A stretch of DNA of 64,000 nt from PSRJ01 sp963825305 (GTDB lineage Bacteria > Acidobacteriota > Terriglobia > Bryobacterales > Bryobacteraceae), in the NCBI GenBank assembly GCA_963825305.1, contig CAWGTA010000008.1:1024195-1088194 (forward strand), in the 5' to 3' direction. A model generated the notes under the pieces. That model searched no databases. It saw only the letters and a list, made by a program, of their open reading frames with translations, and was not told where the DNA came from. Below, in pieces: positions 26,053 through 36,036 of this stretch (its first letter is position 1; each line of letters opens with the position of its first letter). The position numbers were made by a program, and so were the translations under genes.

Positions 26053-28149
26053 CTACTTACTAATCCCCACCTGGCTCAACATCCACGCATACTCAAATGC
26101 CGTATCGTGCAGCCGGTCGTATCGCCCGCTGGCGCCGCCGTGCCCGGCCGGGTCCATCTTGATCTTAAGAAGCAGTGGATTCGAATCAGTCTTCAACGTC
26201 CGCAGCCGCGCCACGTATTTGGCCGGCTCCCAATACATCACCTGACTGTCGTTGAAGCTGGTGGTCACCAGGATCGCCGGGTACGCGCGCTTCTCCAGAT
26301 TATCGTAAGGGCTGTAAGTCTTCATGTAATCGTAAGCGGCCTTCTCGTTGGGGTTGCCCCACTCCAGGTACTCGCCTACGGTCAGCGGCAGGGTGGCATC
26401 CATCATCGTATTCATCACGTCGACGAACGGCACCGCTGAGTGCACGGCTTTGAATAGGTCGGGCCGCATATTGACCACGGCGCCCATCAGCAGGCCGCCG
26501 GCGCTTCCCCCTTCGATCACCAGCCGGTCCTTCGACGTCCACTTCTGGTCAATCAGGAATTCGGCGCAATCGATGAAGTCGAAGAACGTGTTCTTCTTCT
26601 TCATGAGCATGCCATCTTCGCGCCACTTTTCGCCCATCTCGTCACCGCCGCGGATGTGGGCGATGGCGTATGCCATACCGCGATCCAGCAGGCTGACCCG
26701 GTTGCTGGAAAACGTCGGCGGCGTGCCAAACCCGTAGCTGCCGTAACCGTACAGGAAAAGCGGCGATTTGCCATCGCGCGCCGTACCCTTCTTGTAGACG
26801 ATCGAAATCGGTACTTTGATTCCGTCACGGGCGGTGGCCCAAAGGCGCTCACTGGCATACTGTTTCGGGTCGTACCCGCCTAACACCTCCTGTTGTTTTC
26901 GCAGAATCGATTTGCCGGTGCTCACATCGTAATCGTAAACGCTCGAAGGAGTCAGGAAGCTCTGGTAGTTGTAGCGATAGGTTCGTGATTCGTAATCCGG
27001 CGTGCCGCCCGGAGACACTGTATACACCGGTTCCGGATACGTGATGTCCTTCCACCCGCCTGTTTTGAAATCGTGGATGCGCAGATGGTCCAGTGCATCG
27101 CCTCTCTCCACCGAGACGGCGAAGTCTTGGAACACGTCCATATCCTGGATGCGCATGTTGTCGCGGTGCGCCACGAAGACCTTCCAGTTCTTCGGGGCAG
27201 GGTCGTTCACCGGCGCGGTCATGATGGCGAAATTGCGGCCGCTTCGGTTGGTCCGGATGTAGAACAACCCTTCGCGATGATCCAGGTAATAGCGGTGGCC
27301 CTTTTCGCGCGGCAGAAATACGGCGAACTGGCCGGCCGGCTGATCGGCACGCAGATAGCGCGCTTCGGAAGTATCCTTGGCCTCGCTTTGCAGGAACAGG
27401 TATTTCAAATCGCGAGTCTTGGCGATCTCGATATCGTAGAGCTCATCCTTATCGTCGTAGATCTCTTCGAACTTCGCGGCGCCCAGAACGTGACGCCACA
27501 ACTTGTCGCTGCGCTTGGTAACCGCATCCTCGGTCACTAGAAACAACGTCTTGTTATCGGCGGCCCAAGCCAGCGAAGTGACACGCTCGGTCGTGTCAGG
27601 CAGGGTCTGCCCCGTGCGCAGATCCTTCACTCGCAGTGAGTACTGGCGGAAGCCGCTGTAGTCGATGGTGTAAGCCACCAGGTTTTGATCGTCGCTTACC
27701 GCGAAGGCTCCCAGACCAACGAACTTGTGGTCTTTGCTGAGTTCGTTCAGATCTAGCAGGACCTCCTCGGGCGCTTCCATCGTGCCTTTTCGGCGGCACT
27801 GGATGGGATACTGTTTGCCTTCCTCCGTGCGCGAATAATACAGGTAGCCGCGGCGCGCGGTGGGTACGGAGAGGTCGGTTTGCTTGATGCGCCCCAGCAT
27901 CTCTTTGTAGAGCGCGTCGCTGAACGGGCCCAGTTGCCTGGTCATGGAAGAGGTGTAGGCGTTTTCCGCTTCCAGGTACTGAGTCACTTTTGGATTGGAC
28001 TTTTCGCGCAGCCAGAAATAATTGTCGATCACAGTGGCGCCGTGCCGCACCTCGCGATGCTCCACACGGGGTGCAGTGGGCGGCGTCTGTGCCACAACCA
28101 CGATGACGGCGAACAACCCTAGAACGAGCACGTGACCGAGAGACATCAT
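26053..28149 (-). CDS. Secreted oligopeptidase B-like serine peptidase (S9A)
   Basis: 698 residues with a signal peptide (MMSLGHVLVLGLFAVIVVVA). The propeller part opens with the oligopeptidase B-type block VIDNYFWLREKSNPKVTQYL, EAENAYTSSM and YLYYSRTEEGKQYPIQCRRK. The hydrolase domain has the nucleophile Ser in VIEGGSAGGLLMGAVVNMRP near residue 548, Asp in TTSFNDSQVMYWEPAKY near 632 and His in DPAGHGGASGRYD near 666. This family cuts after basic residues in short peptides. Export from the cytoplasm makes a scavenging role likely. It interrupts the two flagellar blocks. Confidence 0.9.
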   Translation of the reverse strand: MMSLGHVLVLGLFAVIVVVAQTPPTAPRVEHREVRHGATVIDNYFWLREKSNPKVTQYLEAENAYTSSMTRQLGPFSDALYKEMLGRIKQTDLSVPTARRGYLYYSRTEEGKQYPIQCRRKGTMEAPEEVLLDLNELSKDHKFVGLGAFAVSDDQNLVAYTIDYSGFRQYSLRVKDLRTGQTLPDTTERVTSLAWAADNKTLFLVTEDAVTKRSDKLWRHVLGAAKFEEIYDDKDELYDIEIAKTRDLKYLFLQSEAKDTSEARYLRADQPAGQFAVFLPREKGHRYYLDHREGLFYIRTNRSGRNFAIMTAPVNDPAPKNWKVFVAHRDNMRIQDMDVFQDFAVSVERGDALDHLRIHDFKTGGWKDITYPEPVYTVSPGGTPDYESRTYRYNYQSFLTPSSVYDYDVSTGKSILRKQQEVLGGYDPKQYASERLWATARDGIKVPISIVYKKGTARDGKSPLFLYGYGSYGFGTPPTFSSNRVSLLDRGMAYAIAHIRGGDEMGEKWREDGMLMKKKNTFFDFIDCAEFLIDQKWTSKDRLVIEGGSAGGLLMGAVVNMRPDLFKAVHSAVPFVDVMNTMMDATLPLTVGEYLEWGNPNEKAAYDYMKTYSPYDNLEKRAYPAILVTTSFNDSQVMYWEPAKYVARLRTLKTDSNPLLLKIKMDPAGHGGASGRYDRLHDTAFEYAWMLSQVGISK

Positions 28150-28199
28150 GCAGTCAGGCTACTACGGGCGGATGGGCTCTACAAGCGGGCAGGATTCGC

Positions 28200-28667
28200 T
28201 TAAGCCTCCAAATCCTTGAACACCGCCGTACTGTCGGTTGTTTCCGGCATCACCGGGAACTTGAACCCGCACTGCGCGCAAGGCTCCGCGAGCACTTGCT
28301 GCTCATGATGGAGATCGTAAGCCTTGTCCGCCGCAGTGCCACAACACGGGCACACCCGGATGAGGCGCGTGCTCTTAAGTTCAAAGTTGGTGATGATGTC
28401 CTCCATGATTGCGCCGCTTCGAACCGCCCACGCCTTGGCTTGCTTGTGGTAGGTGTTCATATGCCAGTCTTTGAGGGCTTCCGCGCTCGTCCACAGGCTG
28501 ATCTCGTTGTACCAGGAGGGATCCCTGGGATGAACCCACCACGTGAGGTGCAAAAACCCCGGCAATGTCTTTAACTGATTGCGCACCTCGCCAAATAGCA
28601 ACTTAAACTTTTCGTAGCCGTCGGGGCTTGAGAAGCGGACTCTCTGCATACTTTGATAGATGGCCAT
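28200..28667 (-). CDS. ABM-like domain protein with C-terminal zinc ribbon
   Basis: 155 residues. The N-terminal 95 residues resemble the dimeric alpha+beta barrel (antibiotic biosynthesis monooxygenase type): QRVRFSSPDGYEKFKLLFGE, GFLHLTWWVHPRDPSWYNEI and SLWTSAEALKDWHMNTYHKQ. The C-terminal part has two cysteine pairs, CPCCG and CAQCG, spaced like a zinc ribbon. The fusion is unusual; enzymatic activity cannot be claimed. It lies 16 bp downstream of the TonB receptor and may be co-transcribed. Confidence 0.65.
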   Translation of the reverse strand: MAIYQSMQRVRFSSPDGYEKFKLLFGEVRNQLKTLPGFLHLTWWVHPRDPSWYNEISLWTSAEALKDWHMNTYHKQAKAWAVRSGAIMEDIITNFELKSTRLIRVCPCCGTAADKAYDLHHEQQVLAEPCAQCGFKFPVMPETTDSTAVFKDLEA

Positions 28668-28683
28668 GAATCTCCTTGGATTG

Positions 28684-31600
28684 TCAGAAGTCTAAACGCA
28701 GCGCCAGTTGCCCGGTGCGGTTGCCTCCCTGTCCGGCAGTCTGGGCCGATTGCAAAATGCCAAAAGTCGAAGGGCTGCTGACGTTCGACGCCGGCGGCGC
28801 AAAGTTCGTGTGATTTAAAGCATTGGTGAACGTCGATTCAAACCGAAGTCGAAGACGCTCGCGGATTGGAAAGATCTTCGACAACCCGGCGGATACCGCA
28901 ATCGTTCCCGGGCCTTCCAGGATACCGACGCCCGCGTTGCCGATTCGTCCGGCGTTCGCTGGCGTTGGCCCGAACGCGTTGAGGTTCCACTGAATGCCGC
29001 TGCCTGGGGAACTCGGATCTCCGACTGCGTCGGGCCGCGCCGTTATGCCGCCTCGACCTACGATATCGGTGTTCGATTGATCCAAGGTTGGGCTGATCGT
29101 GGGAGTGAGGTAAGGCCCGGTCTGCAAGAGAGTCACCGTGCTCAAATTCCAACCGCCCACCACGGCATTAACGAATTTCGAACTGCTGCTCCACGTGCGT
29201 CCGGCGCCGAACGGCAAGGCGTAGACGCCCGTCAGCAGGAACCGTTGTCGCGGCATCCCCGCCACATTTCCGCGAGCCGCGCGGAGGTTGAACTGACTGT
29301 AGGAGGGCGTGAACAAAAGGTTCTCGGAAGCAAAGCCGTTGGGCGCGTCGCCTTGAGCGTCACTAATGTTATGGGCCCAGGTGTAGTTCGCCTGGAAGGA
29401 CAGTCCGTGCGATGTCCGATGAGTGGCTTCGAACGTGAGTCCCTGGTAGTTAGCAAAAGCCGCGTTCGCGCTGTAGTTTAACTCGATCCAGTTCTGATAG
29501 GGAGCGCGCGGATCGACGTAAGGACTGGGTACGTAGGGTTGCGTGCTCGGGGGGATTGCGTTGTAATCCTTCTTGACATTCATTCGGTACGAGTTCATCC
29601 CGGCATAGGTGACTCGGATCGCGGTGGCAGTTGTTAGCTCGCGCTCGATCGTTACGTTCCATTGCGCCGTTTGAGGATCCCTGAAGTTCGGGTCCATTCC
29701 GTCGTAGAGTCCGGTCCCCCCGTACTGTGCCGTTGTGCTTGCAGGCGACGTTTGTGGAAATTGAAACAGCGGCGAGCCGCCGTTGTTGTTCGAGTAAGTA
29801 TAGGGCGCTCCCAGCGGGATGCCGAGAAAATCGTAAGCCAACTGCCCCAGAGGGGTTTGGGTGAAGATGCCGAACCCGGCGCGAATGACTGTCTTATTGT
29901 CACGAAATGGGCGGAAAGCGACGCTGATGCGCGGATCGAAATTATGCCAATAGGTGTTCCGCAAGCTTTGAGACAAGTGATCCTGACTTGCGGTCACCAC
30001 GTTGGAACAAGGAAGCGACATGTTTCTTGTCGCTAGCTGACAAGCATTAAAGGAGATCAGAAAGGCGTTGTAGTTGGCTTGCAGCAAGGGGCTGGAAGGC
30101 ACGGTCTTGCTGAGGAGTATGTCCGGAACCACGATGTCGCCATTCCGCGGATCGAAGTTGGCGATATCACCCTGGTTCTCCGTGAATTCCGGTAGTAGCT
30201 CCCATCGCAGCCCGAAGTTCACGGTAAGCCGGTCGTTGACCTGCCATTGATCTTGGCCGTAAATCCCCCACTGAAGGCTAGGCTCATTCGTGTTGGGGCT
30301 GCTTCCGACAATAAAATCGGTGTTAGGCGCGCCCAGCAGAAAATCCCCGAAGGCGCTCCCCGTGAACACCCCCTGGTTGAACGTGAACGCGCCAAAATCG
30401 TCCGACTGGCCCCATCGGACCACAGTTTCATAGAACACGTGGCGGACATCCAAACCGACCCGCAAGGTATGCTTTCCCATCGTACGGCTGAGGTTATCGG
30501 TGAACTGATAGGTCCGCGAGGCGCCGGGTCCGTCCTTGTCCCGCCCGATCGGAGTAAAGCCGCTTCCGTCGGAGAAATTGAAGGTCGGAAACGCCCCAGT
30601 CGTCGGGTGATTGGCGAAGCTGATGCCGCTCAGTCCCAGTTGGTTGTCAGCCGAGGCGCCTTGGATTGGGAAAGTCGTGTCAATGAGACTGTTCGTGAAA
30701 CCAAAGCGGAACTCGTTCACCATTCTGGGAGTGATGGCGTAGTTGTAAGAAACCAGGAAGCTGCGATCGTGCTCCGCATTCAGGTCGTTCGGTAAGAGTG
30801 GATTGACTGAGTCCGTGAGCAGATTTTTTCGGCTAAAACGTGCATAGATCTGCTGAGTGGCAGTGATGTTATGATCCAGCCTGATATCAAACCCGTTGGT
30901 ACTGGCAGGCGTGGGTTGCAGCGTTTCATAATTGAAGCCGCTCCCTGCGGAACTTACGTTCGGGAGCGGGTAATAGCCGAGCAGGTTTTTGGATACCGCA
31001 TTCAGTCTGTTTGTCGGGATGGCGTTATTCGGGAAGGGCTGGCCGTTTAATGGATCGATCAACGTAGTGCTCGGCTGACCGCTCTGGGGGTCGATGATGG
31101 GGAGGGCGCTCAGATCGCCATTCCGCTGCGCCACCGTCGGTACAAGATACTGCTCCGGAGTAGCCGTCCTCCGGCGGTTTCCTTCATAGTCCACAAAGAA
31201 GAACGTTTTGTCGTGGCCGTTATATAAGTGGGGAATACTTACCGGACCGCCCAGACTGCCCCCGAATGTATTGAACCGTTTAGGCGCTTTTGAGGTGAAG
31301 TTCAGAGTGGTAGCATCCAGTGCATCGTTCTGCAGATACTCGAAGAGGCTGCCATGTAACTGGTTGGTTCCGCTCTTCGTGATGAATGTCACGTCGGCTA
31401 CCTGGGCAAATTCGGCGCTATTGTTGAACGCCGTGACTTTGAGTTCGGCCAGCCCTTCGGAGGATGGGTAGGCATTTAGAAGAGAGCCGTTCCGCGTGTT
31501 ATCGGCGGTGGAAATTCCGTCTACGGAGTAACCCGTCATCGAGTAACTGGCGCCCCCAACCTCGATGTTGCCCACACTATCTGTGACTACGTTGGGAGAG

Positions 31601-32130
31601 AGGGCCAATGAGGCCAAGGGGCTAGTAGTCTGGGCCCTAAAATTGAGCGGCATCTGGACCAGGTCGCTGGTAGACTTGGAGTCGCCGATCACACTGTTTT
31701 CCGTATTGATCTGGCCGGCAGACGCCTCGACACTTACGGTCTGCTGTGTCTGCGCGAGCGCTAACGCAAGTTCCACACGTGCGCTCTGGCGAGCGGTTAA
31801 TTCCACTGAGATCGGCGGCGACTTCGCGAACCCTTCCTTAGCGGCCTCCACGCTATAGTGCCCCGGCTTAAGGTTCTCGAACAGAAAATTCGCATTGGCA
31901 TCCGTAACCGCGGTGTGAATGGTGTTGTCGTCAAGATCGTGGAGAGTCACCAGTGCTTGCGGGAGGGCGAGGCCTGCCGGATCGCGAGTCATTCCCCGAA
32001 TGTCCCCAAACGTCGATTGTGAGTTACCGATGGATGGCAGCAATGCAACTGCTCCCGCTAGAAGCCAATGAGCGCACGGAAACACCAAAGAATGTCTTCC
32101 GCGCGGTAGTCTCGTTTGTCGCGAACCCAT
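28684..32130 (-). CDS. TonB-dependent receptor, Oar-type, with carboxypeptidase regulatory-like domain
   Basis: 1148 residues. After a signal peptide ending near residue 38 comes a carboxypeptidase-regulatory-like Ig domain (GDIRGMTRDPAGLALPQALV, TLHDLDDNTIHTAVTDANAN, FLFENLKPGHYSVEAAKEGF). A plug domain follows (YSMTGYSVDGISTADNTRNG, VADVTFITKSGTNQLHGSLF), then a 22-strand-type barrel (LPTVAQRNGDLSALPIIDPQ, YGQDQWQVNDRLTVNFGLRW). It ends in the terminal aromatic LALRLDF needed for barrel insertion. These receptors, expanded in Acidobacteria, import complex organic ligands; the substrate is unknown. It is a single intact frame. Confidence 0.95.
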   Translation of the reverse strand: MGSRQTRLPRGRHSLVFPCAHWLLAGAVALLPSIGNSQSTFGDIRGMTRDPAGLALPQALVTLHDLDDNTIHTAVTDANANFLFENLKPGHYSVEAAKEGFAKSPPISVELTARQSARVELALALAQTQQTVSVEASAGQINTENSVIGDSKSTSDLVQMPLNFRAQTTSPLASLALSPNVVTDSVGNIEVGGASYSMTGYSVDGISTADNTRNGSLLNAYPSSEGLAELKVTAFNNSAEFAQVADVTFITKSGTNQLHGSLFEYLQNDALDATTLNFTSKAPKRFNTFGGSLGGPVSIPHLYNGHDKTFFFVDYEGNRRRTATPEQYLVPTVAQRNGDLSALPIIDPQSGQPSTTLIDPLNGQPFPNNAIPTNRLNAVSKNLLGYYPLPNVSSAGSGFNYETLQPTPASTNGFDIRLDHNITATQQIYARFSRKNLLTDSVNPLLPNDLNAEHDRSFLVSYNYAITPRMVNEFRFGFTNSLIDTTFPIQGASADNQLGLSGISFANHPTTGAFPTFNFSDGSGFTPIGRDKDGPGASRTYQFTDNLSRTMGKHTLRVGLDVRHVFYETVVRWGQSDDFGAFTFNQGVFTGSAFGDFLLGAPNTDFIVGSSPNTNEPSLQWGIYGQDQWQVNDRLTVNFGLRWELLPEFTENQGDIANFDPRNGDIVVPDILLSKTVPSSPLLQANYNAFLISFNACQLATRNMSLPCSNVVTASQDHLSQSLRNTYWHNFDPRISVAFRPFRDNKTVIRAGFGIFTQTPLGQLAYDFLGIPLGAPYTYSNNNGGSPLFQFPQTSPASTTAQYGGTGLYDGMDPNFRDPQTAQWNVTIERELTTATAIRVTYAGMNSYRMNVKKDYNAIPPSTQPYVPSPYVDPRAPYQNWIELNYSANAAFANYQGLTFEATHRTSHGLSFQANYTWAHNISDAQGDAPNGFASENLLFTPSYSQFNLRAARGNVAGMPRQRFLLTGVYALPFGAGRTWSSSSKFVNAVVGGWNLSTVTLLQTGPYLTPTISPTLDQSNTDIVGRGGITARPDAVGDPSSPGSGIQWNLNAFGPTPANAGRIGNAGVGILEGPGTIAVSAGLSKIFPIRERLRLRFESTFTNALNHTNFAPPASNVSSPSTFGILQSAQTAGQGGNRTGQLALRLDF

Positions 32131-32355
32131 AAGTCATCTCCTTATTGCCGTCGAAAACTAGGGAAATCGCAGAACGTGGCGAGTCACTTGGAACAGGCAC
32201 AAGACTGGATCCAGGGCGCGAGCAGAGGGCGTTTGCCTTAGACAGGAAGGTGGAACGGCTTACGCAGCCGGAATCATAGTGTAAACGAAAGGCAATGAAA
32301 AAACAAGGCTTCGGTATTGGTCGACAGGCGTCGAGAGCACAGCCGCTACAGTACG

Positions 32356-33750
32356 TTACGACGCGATAGTGAGTGAGCGCCCGCCGTCTGCGTGCAGGCC
32401 GCGCAGCTTCATAATCAGCGTGGTCCGCTTAAGTCCCAGCAGTTCCGCCGCAGCCGTCTTATTCCCACCGGTCTTGGCCAGAGCCCCTTCCAGGATGGCG
32501 CGTTCGAACTGGCTGACAGCCGTCGCAAAATCCATTTCCTCCGGGAGACTCGTCGGCGCAGCAGAAGGTTCGGCGACAACCAGCTTGTGGGAGTCCGCCA
32601 GGCCAAAGTCGGCGCCATGGAGGATCCCGCGTGGGCCGCTCATCGCGATGGCCTTTTCGACCGCGTTCTCGAGTTGCCGGACGTTGCCGGGCCAAGGCAG
32701 ATTTGCCAGCCGCTGCAAGGTCTTGGGTGTGACCTGCTTCGGCGGAATGCCCTCGCCTTCGCAAACCTTAGTGATGAAGTGGTCGACCAGCAGCGGGATG
32801 TCACTCGCCCGTTTGCGCAGCGGCGGCATTTCGAGTGGCACCACGTTGAGCCGGTAATACAGGTCTTCGCGAAACTTGCCCTGCCGCACCAGGTCGGGCA
32901 GGTTGGCGTTGCTGGCGGCGATCACGCGGACGTCGATCTTGATGGTGTCGGAGCTCCCCAGACGCTGCAGCTCGCGCTCTTGCAGCACGCGCAGGAGCTT
33001 GGCTTGCAGTTCCAGCGGCATGTCGCCGATCTCATCCAGAAAGATGGTGCTGCGGTGCGCCTGCTCGAAACGGCCCACACGGTGATTGGTAGCCCCGGTG
33101 AACGCGCCCTTTACGTGCCCGAACAGTTCCGCTTCCAGGAGGCTCTCCGGCACCGCGCTGCAATTCACGGCCACCATGGGCTGAGACGCGCGCGGGCTGG
33201 CGTTGTGCAGGGCGCGGGCCGCCATTTCCTTTCCGGTTCCGGTTCCACCCGTGATCAGAACGGTGCAGCGGAATGGGCCCACCAGGCGGATGGTATTGGC
33301 TACGTCCTCCATGGCGGCGCTCGTGCCCACAAGTTCGCGCCTCCAGTGCTCCGAACTGCCATCGTCCGGCGCTTCCCGGTGCCTTCGTTTTTCCTGGCAA
33401 GCCTGCTTCACCGACGCGAGGACATCTTCCCACTTTTCCCGGTCGCCGTGGCACGTGTACGCGCCTTCGCGCACCAATTCGATGGCCCCCCGGGCGGAGA
33501 GTTCCCTATGCCAGAAGATAACGGGCACGCGTGCATCTTGCGCTAAGAGTGCCTCCAGGACCGTTCCGCGATCCGCTGCCGATTCTGCGGAAACCAGCAC
33601 GCAATCGATGTCGCCGGTACGGACCCTGCCTAGGGCCTCGGCCAAATCCGCCACGCGGGTGATCTCAAGATCGGGGTGCTCGAACCCATGCCGTCCGTCC
33701 ACAGCCTGGGAGTCTTCATCGGTAAGCCACAATACTTGTTGGGATGACAT
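32356..33750 (-). CDS. Sigma54-dependent activator, FleQ/FlrC-like, with degenerate receiver domain
   Basis: 464 residues. Residues 1-120 look like a receiver domain, but the phosphoacceptor position (DIDCVLVSAES) has no Asp, as in FleQ. The AAA+ domain has Walker A GGTGTGKE, the sigma54 contact loop GAFTGA intact in LFGHVKGAFTGATNHRVGRF, Walker B TIFLDEIGDMPLELQAKLLR and the arginine-rich RKRASDIPLLVDHFI. The C-terminal Fis helix-turn-helix is GGNKTAAAELLGLKRTTLIM followed by KLRGL, very like FleQ/FlrC tails. It probably activates the sigma54-type promoters of the flagellar operons here. It is divergent from flgM. Confidence 0.88.
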   Translation of the reverse strand: MSSQQVLWLTDEDSQAVDGRHGFEHPDLEITRVADLAEALGRVRTGDIDCVLVSAESAADRGTVLEALLAQDARVPVIFWHRELSARGAIELVREGAYTCHGDREKWEDVLASVKQACQEKRRHREAPDDGSSEHWRRELVGTSAAMEDVANTIRLVGPFRCTVLITGGTGTGKEMAARALHNASPRASQPMVAVNCSAVPESLLEAELFGHVKGAFTGATNHRVGRFEQAHRSTIFLDEIGDMPLELQAKLLRVLQERELQRLGSSDTIKIDVRVIAASNANLPDLVRQGKFREDLYYRLNVVPLEMPPLRKRASDIPLLVDHFITKVCEGEGIPPKQVTPKTLQRLANLPWPGNVRQLENAVEKAIAMSGPRGILHGADFGLADSHKLVVAEPSAAPTSLPEEMDFATAVSQFERAILEGALAKTGGNKTAAAELLGLKRTTLIMKLRGLHADGGRSLTIAS

Positions 33751-33966
33751 AGGGTGCGAGTCTGCGCGAGATACGGTTACCCCGCACTAGAGTTCTAACG
33801 AAGCGGCCGCCTTGGATTCTAGGCTTTATTTAGTAAACTCTCTAACCCGTACCTAGTCGTACTACGTTCATATCGCCGGTTAATTCCGCAGTGCTTACCC
33901 ATTTACGGTATTGTGCGTCGAGACAGGTCATGCCATCCTCTGTAAGGCGAACGTCTTCCCTCGATT

Positions 33967-34275
33967 ATGAAGATTCAAAATGATGGCTCACTGGGATCTG
34001 CGCCGCTGGAAACTACGCGCGCGCAGCCGTCGCCACCCACGGCGGCGGGCAGTGCCTCTGCGGGGCTGACCATCTCGGGGCACGACGGCGATTCCGTGGA
34101 AATCTCCGGCCTGTCCGCGCGTGTCGCGGATGCCAATGCCGCCGAGGGCCAGCAGCGGGCGAACCGGGTGGCGGAACTGGCGGCTTTGCACTCCCGCGGC
34201 GGGTACCAGGTCAACGCGGCCAACCTGAGCAGTGCGCTGGTCTCTCAGGCGATCGCGCCGGGGGGTAAGGCTTGA
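33967..34275 (+). CDS. flgM: Anti-sigma28 factor FlgM
   Basis: 102 residues. The N-terminal half is a disordered Pro/Ala/Ser-rich stretch. The C-terminal half is the FlgM domain: DSVEISGLSARVADANAAEG, QQRANRVAELAALHSRGGYQ and VNAANLSSALVSQAIA. FlgM holds FliA inactive until it is exported through the finished hook. It heads the flgM-flgN-flgK-flgL operon, and its stop overlaps the start of flgN. Confidence 0.88.
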   Translation: MKIQNDGSLGSAPLETTRAQPSPPTAAGSASAGLTISGHDGDSVEISGLSARVADANAAEGQQRANRVAELAALHSRGGYQVNAANLSSALVSQAIAPGGKA

Positions 34276-34610
34276 CGCCCCATCCCCGTTTGTTGACACA
34301 CTTGCAAAGGGCCGAAGACCACGTGCGCAACGCGCGCCAATCCTGGGACGCCACAGACATCTCCCGCTGCGCCGAATGCCTGGACAACTTGCGGCAGGCC
34401 GCCGGAGAAATGCAAGCGGCCCAACAGTTCATTGGCGAAGCTGCCCTTCAAGCCGCCGAGCCGACCGCCAAAGCGAAGGATCGGCTGCAGCGGCTCCACG
34501 GAACGGTAGACCGGTTAGGACGCCTGGTGGACGCAGCCATCGCCTTCCATCGCGGGCTGGCGCTGCACACGGGAATGGATGAGGCGGTATCTTCCAAAGG
34601 TAACGGATAG
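34272..34610 (+). CDS. flgN: FlgN-like flagellar chaperone
   Basis: 112 residues, almost all helical with heptad-like spacing: LLTHLQRAEDHVRNARQSWD, CAECLDNLRQAAGEMQAAQQ and KAKDRLQRLHGTVDRLGRLV, then DAAIAFHRGL. The position between flgM and flgK is the standard place for flgN, whose product escorts FlgK and FlgL to the export gate. Sequence similarity alone is weak. The start is a TTG at 34272 overlapping the flgM stop (TTGA). Confidence 0.7.
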   Translation: MTPHPRLLTHLQRAEDHVRNARQSWDATDISRCAECLDNLRQAAGEMQAAQQFIGEAALQAAEPTAKAKDRLQRLHGTVDRLGRLVDAAIAFHRGLALHTGMDEAVSSKGNG

Positions 34611-34616
34611 GCTGCC

Positions 34617-36025
34617 ATGTCGAATCTACTAGAGTCTCTCGGCAGCGCGGGGAACGCACTCGATGCGTATCAGAAAGCCCTGGCTGTGGTACAGAACAAC
34701 ATCACCAATGCCAACACGCCGGGGTTCGCCTCGCAATCGCTCAAGCTGGAGGCTCTGCCGTTCGATCTGACCGGCGGGCTGGTGGGCGGAGTTGCGGCCC
34801 GCGGTCTGATCAGCGCCCGCGACGAATTCGCGGATACGGCCGTCCAGCAACAGTTGCAGACCCTGGGCAAGTATCAAGCGCAGGCGCAGGGCACCGCGAC
34901 CCTCTCGAATTATTTCGACGCCACCGGTAACAGTGGCGTGCCGGCCGATTTGAACAAGCTTTTGCAGAGCTTTTCGGCGTGGAGTGTGACGCCCAACAGC
35001 ACGTTGCGCAGCAAGCGGTGCTGAACGCCGCCGGCTCCCTCGCCACCGGCGTGAACCAACTGGCCGGCTCACTTACCCAGACCGCACAGCAACTCCAAGG
35101 GCAAATCGGCTCCAGCGTGCAGCAGATCAACCAGCTCACCACGCAGATTCAACAGTTCAACATCCAGCGCGAGCGCTTCTCCACCACCGATCCCAGCCTG
35201 GACGCGCAGGTGCATACGGCCCTCGAACAGCTCTCGCAACTGGTGAACTTCAGCACGCTTACGCAAGCGGATGGCACCGTCACTGTAGTGCTGAGCGGCG
35301 GTTCGCCTTTGGTGATCGGCGACTCGCAGTTCAATCTGACGGCTATGGCCTCCGTGCCCGCGGGCGCGACCGTACCCACCAGCAGCATTCAGGACGCCTC
35401 GGGTAATGACATCACATCGCAGATCACCGGCGGCCAGCTAGCCGGCCAATTGGATGTGCACAACCGCGTGCTGGGTTCCATGCTGGGCGACGCCATACAG
35501 CCCGGCTCGTTGAATATCTTCGCCAAGTCCATCGCCGATACCGTGAACACCATTCTGCAATCGGGAACGGTCTCGCAGCAGGCGGGAGCGGCCAACGGAA
35601 CGGCGCTGTTCACTTACGCCAACGCCGGTCTGGCCGCAGCAACACTGGCAGTCAACCCGGCCATTACAACGGCCACTCTGGCGCCCGTCGACGCCGCCGG
35701 CAACGCCAACGGGAACGCGTTGCAACTGGCGTCTCTGGCCAACTCCACCGCCAGCGGCGGCATCAACGGCCAGACCTTTGGGGACTTCTTCTCAGGGCTG
35801 ATGTCCACAGTAGGGAGCGAAAACTCGGTTGCCACGGCGAATCAACAGACGCAACAACAGGTGACTGACCAGACCAAGTCCCAACGCGATCAGATTTCCG
35901 CAGTCTCTCTAGATCAACAGGCGCTCCTCATGGAGCAATTTCAGAATAGTTATCAGGCGGCTGCCCGGCTGGTGAATGTGATCAACACCATGGCACAAAC
36001 CACCATGAACATGCTGCCGCAATAG
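34617..36025 (+). CDS. flgK: Hook-filament junction protein FlgK, reading frame broken once
   Basis: The first frame (34617 to about 35003) gives MSNLLESLGSAGNALDAYQK, NNITNANTPGFASQSLKLEA and NKLLQSFSAWSVTPNST, then stops at 35024. The rest (AQQAVLNAAGSLATGVNQLA, QQINQLTTQIQQFNIQRERF and, at the end, LLMEQFQNSYQAAARLVNVI) is in another frame to 36025. Here one base must be added, for example a G in ACGTTG near 35002, to give SVTPNSTVAQQAVLNAAG. The repaired protein has about 469 residues, normal for FlgK, and no other lesion. It joins hook and filament. Confidence 0.9.
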
Positions 36026-36036
36026 TGAGGTAACCC

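Noticed and set aside
32131..32355. Regulatory RNA or promoter cluster upstream of the TonB receptor
   Set aside because: The 225 bp contain no convincing hairpin, riboswitch-like conserved core or promoter pair that I can defend.
33943..33956. GG-N10-CC before flgM as a sigma54 promoter
   Set aside because: The essential GC at -12 is CC and the flanks do not match, although spacing to the ATG resembles the other three near-leaderless cases.
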